From NCBI GenBank assembly GCA_904396495.1, contig CAJFOJ010000031.1:1-57978 (forward strand): a DNA stretch of 57,978 nt. The letters run 5' to 3'. Within the stretch, counting starts at the first letter, position 1. Every line of letters starts with the position of its first letter. This DNA comes from an uncultured Oscillospiraceae bacterium. GTDB taxonomy: Bacteria > Bacillota > Clostridia > Oscillospirales > Ruminococcaceae. Below, in pieces: positions 7,807-15,860 of this stretch. Made by a program: the position numbers and the translations under genes. The notes under the pieces are model-generated. The model worked only from the letters and a program-made list of their open reading frames with translations. It did no database searches and was not told the origin of the DNA.

Positions 7807-8580
7807 TTACCAATGCACCGTCTCCGCCGCCGTCTGAAGCCCTTCGGCCACCTTGTCCGTCAGATAGGAAACCACCCGGTCCAAATCCAGCTCGGAGCTG
7901 ACCGCATTGTGGTTGACCATCTCCACCTGGACGACAGCGCTTGAGCCCGTCCCCTGCCGGGAGGAAGCCGCCGCAAAGTCCCGGTAGGCGCTTCCGTCGC
8001 CGGAAACTGCCCCCATGGCCGCAACTGTCCCCGTTAAGGCCGCCTGCAACGGGCCATTTTGACTGGCCGCCCCTAGCATAGCAGTGCCGCCCCCTGTGGG
8101 AGCGGGTATTGCCCGCAGCGGAGCCGTCCCGCCTCCCGTGAGGCCGGACGCCCCCTGATACCGGGCGTTGACGCTATGTAAAGCAAAATTACTTGCCAGG
8201 CTGTTTTGCACCCCCAGAGAAATATTTTGCCCCAGGCTTCCCCCTTGGATAAGCCGGCGCACCCCGCCGCTCGCCCAAAAGGCCCCTGTTGTCGGGACAG
8301 TCAGCCGTGCCTGCGCCGCAGGGGCCTTTTGAGCCGCCTTGGAGATAGGCGAGGCGCTCATCGCCTTGCCCGATCCCCTGGTCCGGAGCACCGACGCTGC
8401 CCGTTCCCCGGCCGAGGCCGCCCTTTTGGAGAGGCCGCCCATCCCCGTCGGAGCCGCAGCCTCCGCCACCGCCCCGGGAATGCCGCCGCTGTAGCCCAAA
8501 GGCATCCGGAAAATCTGAAGGGCCCCCCTGTCGCCATAGCTTTTTACCTTCCGCCGTAAGCTCTCTAAAATCGTTGCCAC
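7807..8580 (-). CDS. Short tape-measure-like tail protein (257 aa), possibly internally deleted
   Basis: A GTG start at 8580 follows GGGGGAGGATT. The product is Ala/Gly-rich (ASSRQGTGSS, GGGTAPL..GGGTAML), and its last ~40 residues (VQVEMVNHN..SSELDLDRVVSYLTDKVAEGLQTAAETVHW) resemble the C-terminus of clostridial tape-measure proteins. Position supports this: it follows the tail chaperone with the frameshift and precedes the LysM gene, the XkdO slot. Tape measures of contractile phages are usually 600-1500 aa with hydrophobic segments. This one has none. I infer a shortened or deleted tape measure. A different minor tail protein is the alternative. Confidence 0.55.
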   Translation of the reverse strand: MATILESLRRKVKSYGDRGALQIFRMPLGYSGGIPGAVAEAAAPTGMGGLSKRAASAGERAASVLRTRGSGKAMSASPISKAAQKAPAAQARLTVPTTGAFWASGGVRRLIQGGSLGQNISLGVQNSLASNFALHSVNARYQGASGLTGGGTAPLRAIPAPTGGGTAMLGAASQNGPLQAALTGTVAAMGAVSGDGSAYRDFAAASSRQGTGSSAVVQVEMVNHNAVSSELDLDRVVSYLTDKVAEGLQTAAETVHW

Positions 8581-8622
8581 AATCCTCCCCCTTTTCTTGC
8601 GGGGTTTTCCCCGCCGCCCGCT

Positions 8623-9209
8623 TTACCCGCGGGCTTTTTTCTCCTCCTCGGCGTACACCTCAATCGCCGCGATGAGAAACGCCTTTTCCAGCCGGTCCAG
8701 GTTTAAAAACTCCGACGGCCTCATGTGGAATCTGTGGAGGCAATAGTACGCTAAATTCGCGTCGCTGTCGCCCCCCTTAATCAGTTTTTTGCCTGCTCCA
8801 CCGCCTCATCCATCGTCAGGTCAAAGCCGTTTAGTTCCTGCACCTTGTCCAGATACCCGGCATACTCCCCCGGGGTCAGCATGGCTTTTAACAGGCTGTC
8901 CGCCCCCATGACGCCGTAGCTGTCCTGAAGCGCCTTGTCGTTTAGATCGGGAAAGACGGTGCATTTGGCCGCCAGCCTCCCCATGTAGAGGTCGGCGTCC
9001 ACCTCCGCCACAAACTGCCCCTTTTGGCCGGGAACCGGCGCCCGCCTTAAACATTCCCGCCTGATCTGTTCGTCCTCCGCGGGGGTGATGCACTTGATTT
9101 CCCACAGCAGGGGCTTTTTGTCCTCATCCAAAAAGCGCCCGGACACCACCGTTTTCATGTTTTCCACCGGGACGGCGTTTTGTCTTAAAAATCCGCTCAA
9201 ACCGCTCAT
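8623..9209 (-). CDS. Tail assembly chaperone frameshift product (G-T fusion)
   Basis: A second frame continues where the chaperone gene stops. At 8790-8784 the mRNA reads A AAA AAC, a classic -1 slippery heptamer, immediately before the zero-frame TGA. After a -1 shift translation continues LIKGGDSDANLAYYCLHRF.. to TAA at 8623, adding ~54 residues typical of the T part of G-T tail chaperones (..MRPSEFLNLDRLEKAFLIAAIEV..). G-T fusions of long-tailed phages load the tape measure during tail-tube assembly. No stable downstream hairpin was checked. Confidence 0.8.
8781..9209 (-). CDS. xkdN: Tail assembly chaperone G, XkdN-like (142 aa)
   Basis: The zero-frame product starts MSGLSGFLRQNAVPVENMKTVVSGRFLD with GGGAGGAAAAC upstream of the ATG. 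It contains ..PLLWEIKCITPAEDEQIRRECL.. and ends ..MDEAVEQAKN. This is the tail assembly chaperone (phage XkdN) that follows the tube gene. It is the major, unshifted product. The stop codon directly abuts the slippery site. Confidence 0.88.
   Translation of the reverse strand: MSGLSGFLRQNAVPVENMKTVVSGRFLDEDKKPLLWEIKCITPAEDEQIRRECLRRAPVPGQKGQFVAEVDADLYMGRLAAKCTVFPDLNDKALQDSYGVMGADSLLKAMLTPGEYAGYLDKVQELNGFDLTMDEAVEQAKN
8784..8790 (-). promoter_or_regulatory. Programmed -1 ribosomal frameshift site A AAA AAC
   Basis: On the coding strand the heptamer lies in frame as GCA AAA AAC TGA. Both A- and P-site tRNAs can re-pair after slipping one base back. The new frame then stays open for 54 codons. 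Confidence 0.82.
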
Positions 9210-9367
9210 GTTTTCCTCCCTTTCTCAAAAAACCGGCCCTTGGGCCGCGAAATTGAAGCCAGGGGCCTGCAAAGGCCCCTTTCCCAAGGACCGGAGAATT
9301 TTCTCGCATAAAATAAAACCGCCTTTCCAGGGGCCGCCGCCCCCGGAAGGCAGTCTCCTAAGCCGGC

Positions 9368-9832
9368 TTACATCCCGGCCAGGTCTTTAAAGGTCTCCGG
9401 CATTTCAAAATCCTCGAAGGTAAAGTCGATGCTCTCCTGGAGGTAGTCGTCTGAGGCGCTGAATTTCGCCAGCACGCCGCCGTTCAGGTTGCAGTCCTTT
9501 AAGATGACGGTCTGCCTTCCCACCGAGGAAGCCGGGTCCTCGTTGGTCACCTGGATGTCGAAGTAGATGTCCTCGCCGGTGTTCTTAAAGTCGTAAAAGA
9601 GCTTCCGAAACACCGAGGAGTTGTAGTGGAAGGTGGCGCTGCCGCTGCCCTTCCAGCCGGTGGATTTATTGCCCTGGCCGGGTTTTCCGAGAATGGGCAC
9701 CTCGGCCTTGGTCTTTTCGAAGTTTGCTTCCAAATCGATGGCCTGCATAAAGTTGTACCTGCGGCCGTCGATGGTCACATAGCATTCGGCAAGGGACGCG
9801 GCCACCGCGTCTTTTGCATTCATGGTACGCAT
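9368..9832 (-). CDS. xkdM: Phage tail tube protein, XkdM family (154 aa)
   Basis: Contains ..DGRRYNFMQAIDLEANFEKTKAEVPILGKPGQGNKSTGWKGSGSATFHYNSSVFRK and ..FDIQVTNEDPASSVGRQTVILKDCNLNGGVLAKFSASDDYLQESIDFTFEDFEMPE, the conserved framework of XkdM (DUF2001) tube proteins of contractile tails. AAAGGA lies upstream of ATG 9832. A second ATG three codons in is a possible alternative start. It forms the inner tube around which the sheath polymerises. The next gene rightward is the sheath. Confidence 0.92.
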   Translation of the reverse strand: MRTMNAKDAVAASLAECYVTIDGRRYNFMQAIDLEANFEKTKAEVPILGKPGQGNKSTGWKGSGSATFHYNSSVFRKLFYDFKNTGEDIYFDIQVTNEDPASSVGRQTVILKDCNLNGGVLAKFSASDDYLQESIDFTFEDFEMPETFKDLAGM

Positions 9833-9960
9833 AAAAAATCATTCCTTTCTGGGAATTTGATGGTCTGAGCGGGCATGCACCCGCCCGCCCCAGTCAACAT
9901 AGGGCCAACGCTGGGCATTGCCCCCACACCCGCCGTTATCGGAACGTCCCCGGAACACCG

Positions 9961-9987
9961 CAGGGGCGGATGCCCACATCCGCCCGT
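9961..9987 (+). repeat. GTAGGGGCG-family palindromic element
   Basis: GCAGGGGCGG with perfect 9-base arms GGGCGGATG and CATCCGCCC around CCCA. It is part of the first copy of the ~107-bp repeat. Confidence 0.7.
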
Positions 9988-10067
9988 CGGTTCCCCCGGT
10001 CAACATCGGTTCAATGTTAGGCGTTGCCCCCTACATCCGCTGTTATCGGAACGTCCCCCGGAACACC

Positions 10068-10094
10068 GTAGGGGCGAACTGCGTTCGCCCGCCC
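10068..10094 (+). repeat. GTAGGGGCG-family palindromic element
   Basis: GTAGGGGCG with perfect 8-base arms GGGCGAAC and GTTCGCCC around TGC. It is part of the second copy of the ~107-bp repeat, whose stem differs from that of the first copy. Confidence 0.7.
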
Positions 10095-10144
10095 TTTTCC
10101 TCGCCGCCCCGGTCAACGTCGGGGCGAACAGAAACATTTGGCTC

Positions 10145-11446
10145 CTACTGGACCACAACGGTCATGTAGAGCTGTGCCATAGCGCTGACCGGGGTGATGC
10201 GGTCGTCCACCACCACGCTCTTTTTGGTGTTGCCCTGGCTCACCACGATGCTGTCGGGGCTGAACTCCTCGATGGCCCGCACGTCGGCGAGCTGCTGGTG
10301 GTGTCTCACAATGTCGTTCCAAAGCGAGATCCTGCCCGCCGCGTCGTTGGGCACCTGGCCCAGGTACCGCTCGTTGAAGATCACGGCGATGTCGTTGCCG
10401 ATCTGGTCCAGCACCCTCACCACCTGGTTGTCGGAGAAGTCGGCGCTCTTGTCGGCGTTCACCGACACAAAGGTGTTGACATCGCCCAGAACGCGAATCG
10501 TATCCCCCACCTTGTGGAGCATGAACTTGCCGGCTTCCAGGTTCGCCGAAAGCTCCGCCTGGGTGTAATCGGTGTCCACCGCAAAGGCCCCGTCGTACAC
10601 CGCGTTGAGGCAGCTTTTCTGCACCTCGCAGCCCGCCTGCAAGCCTGTGACCCAGTATACGAGGGAGGAAGCATCCCCGTCGGTGACGGCGTTCTCCACC
10701 GAGATGACCCCTTCGTAGTCGGCCGCCTTCTGGTAGAGCACCGTCTGGAACTTGACGCCCACCTCGTCCCGCATCCTCTCTGTAAACTGGACGAACAGCT
10801 CTTTAATGGCGTCCACGTTGGAAAGGCAGCCCAAAGTGTTGAAGCTCTCGCTCTCGATTTTATTGAGGAATCCTTCATAATCTTCCTCATCCACACTCTG
10901 GGCGTTGGAGCCGCCGGTGAGGGCAACCCCCGCCGTAGCGCTCAAAGTGGTGTCCTTTTTGAACACCACAAAGTCGTTGTCCAAAAGGTCAGTCGCCGCC
11001 GCGACCACCTGTTTGTCCACCTCGACGTTGTCCAAAAGGGTCATCACGTCGTATTTTTGCCCGTCGTCCCCGTTTACCCGGATGACGATTTTTAAGTCGT
11101 TGCCTCTCACACCGCTGTATTTTGCGGTGCCGTAGGAACAGGAGGCCTTCGCGCCTCCGTTTAGCCTGTAGAAATGCCCGACGCGGATGTTCATAAAGAG
11201 GTCGCAGAGCCCCTTCATCTTGTCGTCGGAAACCCCGTAGCCGAAAATGCTCCGGGCGTTTTTCATAAAGTCCTCGGCATAGACTGTAAACACTTCGCCC
11301 TCAGGGCCCCAGTCAAGCTCCAGCGCCATAGCTGCGCTCCCTCTGTCGGAGAGGGCCGCGTCCGCCCTGGATGCGCTGATGAAGTTGATGTACGCCCCCG
11401 GTAGGACCTTGTTCTGGGTGGTAAAAGTACCGCCGCCAATGGCCAT
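10145..11446 (-). CDS. xkdK: Contractile tail sheath protein, XkdK family (433 aa)
   Basis: Starts MAIGGGTFTTQNKVLPGAYINFISA, the standard N-terminus of Firmicute sheath proteins, and ends with the polymerisation domain ..PVSAMAQLYMTVVVQ. The interior keeps ALELDWGPEGEVFTV, the LALTGGSN-type turn (VALTGGSNAQSV) and the late VNADKSADFSDNQVVRVLDQIGNDIA..FNERYLGQVPND..GR block. It forms the contractile outer layer of the tail, which makes this a myovirus-type prophage. The length is normal and the frame intact. Confidence 0.95.
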   Translation of the reverse strand: MAIGGGTFTTQNKVLPGAYINFISASRADAALSDRGSAAMALELDWGPEGEVFTVYAEDFMKNARSIFGYGVSDDKMKGLCDLFMNIRVGHFYRLNGGAKASCSYGTAKYSGVRGNDLKIVIRVNGDDGQKYDVMTLLDNVEVDKQVVAAATDLLDNDFVVFKKDTTLSATAGVALTGGSNAQSVDEEDYEGFLNKIESESFNTLGCLSNVDAIKELFVQFTERMRDEVGVKFQTVLYQKAADYEGVISVENAVTDGDASSLVYWVTGLQAGCEVQKSCLNAVYDGAFAVDTDYTQAELSANLEAGKFMLHKVGDTIRVLGDVNTFVSVNADKSADFSDNQVVRVLDQIGNDIAVIFNERYLGQVPNDAAGRISLWNDIVRHHQQLADVRAIEEFSPDSIVVSQGNTKKSVVVDDRITPVSAMAQLYMTVVVQ

Positions 11447-11887
11447 AATGATTCACCATCCGTCAAAAATGACGTTCCTTTCTATAAAATAATCCGCCTT
11501 ATTGGGCCATGGGCCCGCGGGGCGGCTCCGCTTTGTCAAGCGGCAATCTTCCCGCCCCGCAGGGACAGCGCCCCTCCGAAGCGGCGGCCCCGCGCCTTTC
11601 ACTCCCGGTTTTTCCGGGCAGTCCCCTTAGCGCAGGGCTTCTTGGCGTTTTTTCAGGGCCCGCCCCTGTACTCCGGCTCACCCCGTTTTGAAAATCCGCC
11701 CAAATTCATCCAAAGAGATCCCCCTCGGACGTTTTTTGCCCCCGGATCCCCTTTGCCGTGCCCCGGACACATCTTCACCGCCAAAAAGTTATCAGGCGGC
11801 TCATCCTGAGCGCCCCTCAGCCAAAACCGTTTTCCCGACCCCTCCCTTGAGGCCGTCTGTTTCAGCCGCTTTCGCCCAGGATACTCC
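11447..11887. other. Gap between sheath and tail-terminator genes
   Basis: About 440 bases. No ORF of the size expected for another head-tail gene is intact. On the minus strand a 30-codon frame (GTG 11770 to TGA 11678) ends ..RPRGISLDEFGRIFKTG, which looks protein-like and could be a short gene or a decayed end. I do not claim it as a gene. Several GC-rich hairpins are present. Confidence 0.4.
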
Positions 11888-12325
11888 TTACACTCCTTCG
11901 TTTAGGGTCAAATCCCCCATGAGCACCGGATTTTCGTCGGGGAGCTTTTTGTAAACCCCGCCGTACTGAGCCGAAAACCGCAGCACTTCCCCCGCGTTCT
12001 GGGCCCGCATGGAAGTCCCCCTGAAAACCGAGCCGTCCTCGGTTACGAGGTTTTCCATGACGCAAAAAAGCTCCTCGTCCACCGCCGCCATTTCGGCGTT
12101 GCGCTTTAAGGGGATTTTCTCCTCGCTGGGGAAATAGGTGACGCTTAAAGGCGCCGCCCGCCGGTAGCGGTTTCCCACCATGTGCTTTTCCGAGAGGTCG
12201 CCCCCCTCGATGAAAAAGCAGGGCCGTTTGAGGTTTTGGCGCACCATCTCGGTGTAGATGGCGCACCCTTCTCCAAAAGCCTTTTGGATTGCCCTCGCCG
12301 CGCCCTCGATCAGTTGTTGTACCAT
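11888..12325 (-). CDS. Phage tail terminator-like protein (DUF6838-type, 145 aa)
   Basis: Starts MVQQLIEGAARAIQKAFGEGCAIYTEMVRQNLKRPCFFIEG and contains MVGNRYRRAAPLSVTYFPS, the pattern of small proteins encoded just before the sheath gene in PBSX-like and Clostridium phages. Such proteins cap or join the tail tube (tail terminator, XkdJ/YqbJ position). The family name is recalled from pattern, not from a search. The neighbouring connector genes support a head-tail joining role. Confidence 0.72.
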   Translation of the reverse strand: MVQQLIEGAARAIQKAFGEGCAIYTEMVRQNLKRPCFFIEGGDLSEKHMVGNRYRRAAPLSVTYFPSEEKIPLKRNAEMAAVDEELFCVMENLVTEDGSVFRGTSMRAQNAGEVLRFSAQYGGVYKKLPDENPVLMGDLTLNEGV

Positions 12326-12444
12326 ATTTGTCCGTCCTTTGCTGTCTCACTTCCGCCTGCTCTCCCGGGGGTCCTCAAGGGCGGGGCAAAATCAAATACT
12401 GTCGCATTTCGTTTACATCCCGCCGTTATTTGGAAGTCTGTCCA

Positions 12445-12466
12445 GGCGAACGCTGTTCGCCCCTAC
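12445..12466 (-). repeat. GTAGGGGCG-family palindromic element, reverse orientation
   Basis: GGCGAAC-GCT-GTTCGCC followed by CCTAC on the + strand. It sits between the DUF6838-type and XkdH-like genes, shares its arms with the 10068 copy and is inverted. Confidence 0.68.
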
Positions 12467-12517
12467 ACCCACCACTGATGGACCACCGCGGGGGAGGACG
12501 TCTCCCGCAAGTTACCC

Positions 12518-12880
12518 TTAGGCGTAATCCTCCCGCACCACCAAAATCTCCTGATGGCTGGGATACCGCACCGGCTCGCCGCAGGTGATGTAGCGGATGG
12601 TCTTGCCGTACTGGGTCACCTTGAGGCAGCACCCCGCCGGGATGTTAAGCTTGGGGGAGGTAAAGACCTTGGTCTCGTAGTTTAAGGAAGCTGCCTGCCC
12701 CTGCTTAACCGGCTGGTTGCCGTAGCGCGCGCCGGAGCGGGAGCGGCTCACCGCGCATGGGAACCCCTCATAGAGGAGAAATTCCTCCTCCTCTTGGATG
12801 AGGGTGCCCTCCTTGTACCGGCGCTCGTAGACGTCCATCACCCCGTCGTAGGTGGAGGCGATGATCTGCTCTTCGTACAT
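12518..12880 (-). CDS. Head closure / XkdH-like connector protein (120 aa)
   Basis: MYEEQIIASTYDGVMDVYERRYKEG..EEEFLLYEGFPCAVSRSRSG then ..SLNYETKVFTSPKLNIPAGCCLKVTQYGKTIRYITCGEPVRYPSHQEI. It is a small beta-rich protein with the order and size of PBSX XkdH / SPP1 gp16-type head-closure proteins, located between connector and terminator genes. The function is inferred mostly from synteny. Confidence 0.68.
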   Translation of the reverse strand: MYEEQIIASTYDGVMDVYERRYKEGTLIQEEEEFLLYEGFPCAVSRSRSGARYGNQPVKQGQAASLNYETKVFTSPKLNIPAGCCLKVTQYGKTIRYITCGEPVRYPSHQEILVVREDYA

Positions 12881-12937
12881 AGAATTGTCGATCCTTTCTT
12901 TCCCCTGAGAACCTCAGGGGAGCTGCTGTCCGGCCGC

Positions 12938-13243
12938 CTACCACTTCAGCTTCCGAAAGGCATGAAGCCTTCCGTTGTACCGCTGCAAGCTGTCCTGCAC
13001 CTCGTCGCCGTAGGTCACCGAGAAGTCGCCCCGGGTGACGGATTTGACGGGGACGCCGCCGCTTTCCAGCTCCCGGTAGCAGCCCGCCGCCATCTGGGAG
13101 GCGAGTGCTTGCGCTCCCTGCGGGATTTCCTCCAGGTGGCAGTAGCTTTTGACGTACTCCTCCACCGCCTCGCAGCAAAACAGCAACAGCGCCTCGTCGC
13201 ACCCGTCTTTGAGCAGCAGCTTTGCCTTGTCCGCAATCTTCAT
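12938..13243 (-). CDS. Head-tail connector protein (gp6/YqbG-like, 101 aa)
   Basis: I chose the ATG at 13243 (MKIADKAKLLLKDGCDEALL) because GAAAGG lies upstream. The open frame reaches 13276. The product is all-helical at the N-terminus, with CCEAVEEYVKSYCHLEEIPQGA..ASQMAAGCYRE then VKSVTRGDFSVTYGDE. This matches the small adaptor that docks on the portal ring in HK97/SPP1-like phages. It is placed directly after the capsid gene, as expected. Confidence 0.78.
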   Translation of the reverse strand: MKIADKAKLLLKDGCDEALLLFCCEAVEEYVKSYCHLEEIPQGAQALASQMAAGCYRELESGGVPVKSVTRGDFSVTYGDEVQDSLQRYNGRLHAFRKLKW

Positions 13244-13309
13244 ACCATCAAACCTTTCATCAAAGGGCCCCGGCACAGCCTGTTCAAGCCGCCCCGCCGG
13301 GTCCTCCTA

Positions 13310-14362
13310 TTAACCTTTGGAGAGGACTCTGGCAATGGGGATGGCCTTGTGATCGATGTACTCCTTGCCGGTGGTCTCGTTGGTGTTGACAAGCTCCCAG
13401 TTGGCGCCGTTTTGCAGCTCGGTGTCAGTGGGGGACAGGGAAGTCATGCTCTTTTTAGTAAAGTTGATGCCGTAAGGGGCAAAAATCTTTCTCTGTCTGG
13501 AGTAAAGGGTGGTCTGGCCGCCGTTTGTTTTGGGGTCGCGGTCCATCTCGTAGGGGACCTCGACGCCGCAGTTGGTGTACTCGATGGCGCCGTCGCCCAA
13601 GACGTAGGTGGTGTACTGGGTGTAGGCACTCGTGCTCTCGCCCACCGTCTCCACCGGCATGGAGTCGTCGATGAGCACCAGCCTGCCGTTTAAGGTGGCG
13701 AGGCTCATATCCCGCTGGATGCCGTTTGCGTCGGTGTATTTGAGGTATTCCATCAGATTCAGGTTTTCAAGGTTTGTGGCCACCTCGGAGTGCATGATGA
13801 CCAAAGAGAACTTCTGCTTGTTGTCGCCGGCGGCCTTCTGGATGACCTTGTTTAAGGTGGAGGCGGTGAACATGCCGTCCCCTTCTGATGTAATGTCATA
13901 GGTGTGGTTGTCCACAAACTTTTTGTTTTCGGTGCCGGTCATCGAGAAGACGCCCTTCAGAATGGCCAAGATGGTGTCCTGGTCCACTGCGTCCCAGTAT
14001 TCGGCGATCTGCCTGCCCACGTTGTCCATAAAGTCGGTGCCTCCCGCGATGTCGGCGGAAAAATCGTTCTCAGTCCAGGAGTTCTGGCGCCCGACCACTA
14101 CCCGGTAATGGGAAAAGGTCTTGGTAGAGTTGGTGGGGGTGTCGGTTTTGCCGTCGTAGTTTGCGGGGGTGCCGCCGATTTGGCCAAACAGAGGGGTGGC
14201 CGCGTAGTTGCCGCCCGCCTGTTCGGAGAAGATGGACGCAATGCGCTGGCGCTCGACAATCGCCTTGGAGCGGATCAGCTCGTTGCGTCTCAGGTTGGGA
14301 ATGCGGTCGACGTATCTGCCGAACACTTCCGCGTTAAAGTTGGTGGAATTAAAAAGTGCCAT
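13310..14362 (-). CDS. Major capsid protein (350 aa)
   Basis: MALFNSTNFNAEVFGRYVDRIPNLRRNELIRSKAI begins a coat protein of the PBSX XkdG / P22-coat-like group. The ..YAATPLFGQIGGTPANYDGKTD.., ..RQNSWTENDFSADIAGGTDFMDNVGRQIAEYWDAVDQDTILAILKGVF and ..LVIMHSEVATNLENLNLMEYLKYTDANGIQRD.. blocks are typical. It has normal length and a good upstream GAAAGGAAG. It builds the icosahedral head. The scaffold gene lies immediately upstream. Confidence 0.93.
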   Translation of the reverse strand: MALFNSTNFNAEVFGRYVDRIPNLRRNELIRSKAIVERQRIASIFSEQAGGNYAATPLFGQIGGTPANYDGKTDTPTNSTKTFSHYRVVVGRQNSWTENDFSADIAGGTDFMDNVGRQIAEYWDAVDQDTILAILKGVFSMTGTENKKFVDNHTYDITSEGDGMFTASTLNKVIQKAAGDNKQKFSLVIMHSEVATNLENLNLMEYLKYTDANGIQRDMSLATLNGRLVLIDDSMPVETVGESTSAYTQYTTYVLGDGAIEYTNCGVEVPYEMDRDPKTNGGQTTLYSRQRKIFAPYGINFTKKSMTSLSPTDTELQNGANWELVNTNETTGKEYIDHKAIPIARVLSKG

Positions 14363-14690
14363 ATTGGTTCTTCCTTTCTCAAATGGATTTGAAACCGGGT
14401 CTCCCCAGTTCCATCAAAAATGTATCGTCAGGGGGGAAAATCCCCCCTCACGGCGTGTGTGAAAGGGCGGCCTGCACAGCTCGGAGGCACAGGCGTCGCC
14501 GCCCTCCTTTGTGGGGAAACCATAGAGGCGTGGCCCGCCCTTTCCGGTCCCCGCCCTCTGTCCCATCAGGCCGCCGAATTCCGGGGCTACCAGCGGGAAA
14601 GGCATAGCCCCTCCCCACCCTTTTCCAAAAGTGCCCGCTATGTAAGGGGAACTTCCGCCCGTTGGGATTTGATTTGGTCGGGAGCCGGCC
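14363..14690. other. Gap between capsid and scaffold genes with a strong hairpin
   Basis: About 330 bases without a supportable gene. At about 14431-14450 the + strand reads GGGGGGAAAATCCCCCC, a stable hairpin that may stabilise or attenuate transcript upstream of the highly expressed capsid gene. Confidence 0.5.
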
Positions 14691-15434
14691 CTATCTCCGC
14701 TCCCTGAGCCTCTGCTCCTGAGAGTAGGTGAGGAACCCGGTGTCGGGCCGCTGGCCACTGCCCATGCCGCCGTCGCCGGGCTTCACCCCGTCGATGTCGG
14801 CGGCAAACCCCACACGAAACAGGGCGGGATACTGCTTTTTGGCCTCCCTGATGAACTCCTCTCCATTCAGGAGGTTCCCCTCCTCGTCGAAGACGGCCTC
14901 CCCGCCCAGCTTGTAGCAGAGGTAGTCCGGATCCAGCGCCCCCGCCTTGATGAGCTCCAGCTTGACCGAAGCCTCCTCCTTTTGGGCGAGGCTCTGGGCC
15001 CTTTCCGCCTCGAGTTCTGCCGTCAAAGCGGCGTTTTCCTCCTTCAGGGCGGCCAGTTCTTCTTCCAGCGACACGATTTTGGCCGCCGCGTCGGCCCAGT
15101 CCTGGATATCCGCCTGGGAATCCTCACTGCCGGCGCCTTCCAAAGCCTTGTCTTGTCCCAAACTTTGCTCTTGATCCTCAGCGGGCTTTTTCCCCTGCTC
15201 AGCGCCCGCCTCTTGGGAGGACGCCTCACGGGCACCCGTCCCCTTTAAAGCGGATGCTTTAGAAGTCACCCCATTTTGCCCCCCTTCCTTGGAGGCCGCC
15301 CCGCTGGATGCGGCCTGACCCTTCACAGCCCCTTTGCCGGCCTTTCCCTCCGGATTTTCCTCCCCGGAGGCCGCCTTTTGGGCCGATTTTTGTCCGTTTT
15401 CCGGCAGCGTCAGGTTTTCTTCCGCTGTTTTCAT
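14691..15434 (-). CDS. Capsid scaffolding protein (247 aa)
   Basis: Highly charged and low-complexity at the N-terminus (Lys/Gly/Ala/Glu-rich to ~residue 110). Next comes a strong coiled coil (KIVSLEEELAALKEENAALTAELEAERAQ) and a C-terminal region LELIKAGALDPDYLCYKLGGEAVFDEEGNL that clostridial scaffold (GP20-type minor structural) proteins share. It lies between portal and capsid, the normal scaffold position. No protease domain was seen. It guides procapsid assembly and is then lost. Confidence 0.82.
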   Translation of the reverse strand: MKTAEENLTLPENGQKSAQKAASGEENPEGKAGKGAVKGQAASSGAASKEGGQNGVTSKASALKGTGAREASSQEAGAEQGKKPAEDQEQSLGQDKALEGAGSEDSQADIQDWADAAAKIVSLEEELAALKEENAALTAELEAERAQSLAQKEEASVKLELIKAGALDPDYLCYKLGGEAVFDEEGNLLNGEEFIREAKKQYPALFRVGFAADIDGVKPGDGGMGSGQRPDTGFLTYSQEQRLRERR

Positions 15435-15860
15435 TACTTTCTGAAACCAGTCCGTAGCACTCAGTCCTTTCTATTTTGATTAAAACGGCCACCCGGCCAT
15501 GAAATAACGTGTTTTCTGGGATTTGTAGACGCCCTGCAACCCGCAATCCCCGAAACGCCGTAGGAACGATGTAAAATGGAAGACTTGCGATGTAAGCGCC
15601 GCCTCTTTTCCCGGGGAAATTGTAGGGGCGGGGTAGAACCCCGCCCGCTAATGACCGCAACATCCTCGAATCGTAGAGGCAATGAAAACATCGCCCACCG
15701 TTTTCCCGAAACGCCCCCCGTTCCCCCGCCTGTCTCGGCTACCCACAGCAGGGGGCAAAGCCCCTCACCCTTTTCCAGCAACGTGTTTATAGGTACGGAA
15801 CTCTCCCCCGCACTCTATCGGAACCCTCTGGTAAAAACGAAGGGCGGATACCATCCGCCC
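15435..15860. other. Gap between portal and scaffold where a MuF gene would normally be
   Basis: About 425 bases with no intact frame. In SPP1/PBSX-type phages a minor head (MuF/gp7) gene commonly lies between portal and scaffold. Here only palindromic elements and short AT-poor sequence remain. A MuF-like fragment fused to barnase occurs 8 kb away (7263-7751). Confidence 0.55.
15622..15647 (+). repeat. GTAGGGGCG-family palindromic element
   Basis: GTAGGGGCGG with perfect 9-base arms GGGCGGGGT and ACCCCGCCC around AGA. The trailer CTAATGACCGCAAC resembles that of the 4386 copy. Confidence 0.72.

Larger units (their letters stand above)
9887..10135. repeat. Three tandem copies of a ~107-112 bp noncoding repeat
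   Basis: The motif CCCCRGTCAAC recurs at about 9887, 9994 and 10106. The first two copies continue with a GGGC/GGCG-TTGCCCCC segment, TTATCGGAACGTCCC and CCGGAACACCG. Each full copy ends with a GTAGGGGCG-type palindrome (9961 and 10068), and the third copy is truncated. The array fills the gap between tube and sheath genes, and I see no gene in it. Apparently the palindromic element and its flank were duplicated together. Confidence 0.75.

Noticed and set aside
9875..11095. Long + strand open frame (406 aa) opposite the tail sheath gene
   Set aside because: It is the antisense shadow of the sheath gene in GC-rich DNA, with His/Val-rich non-protein-like sequence and no ribosome-binding site.
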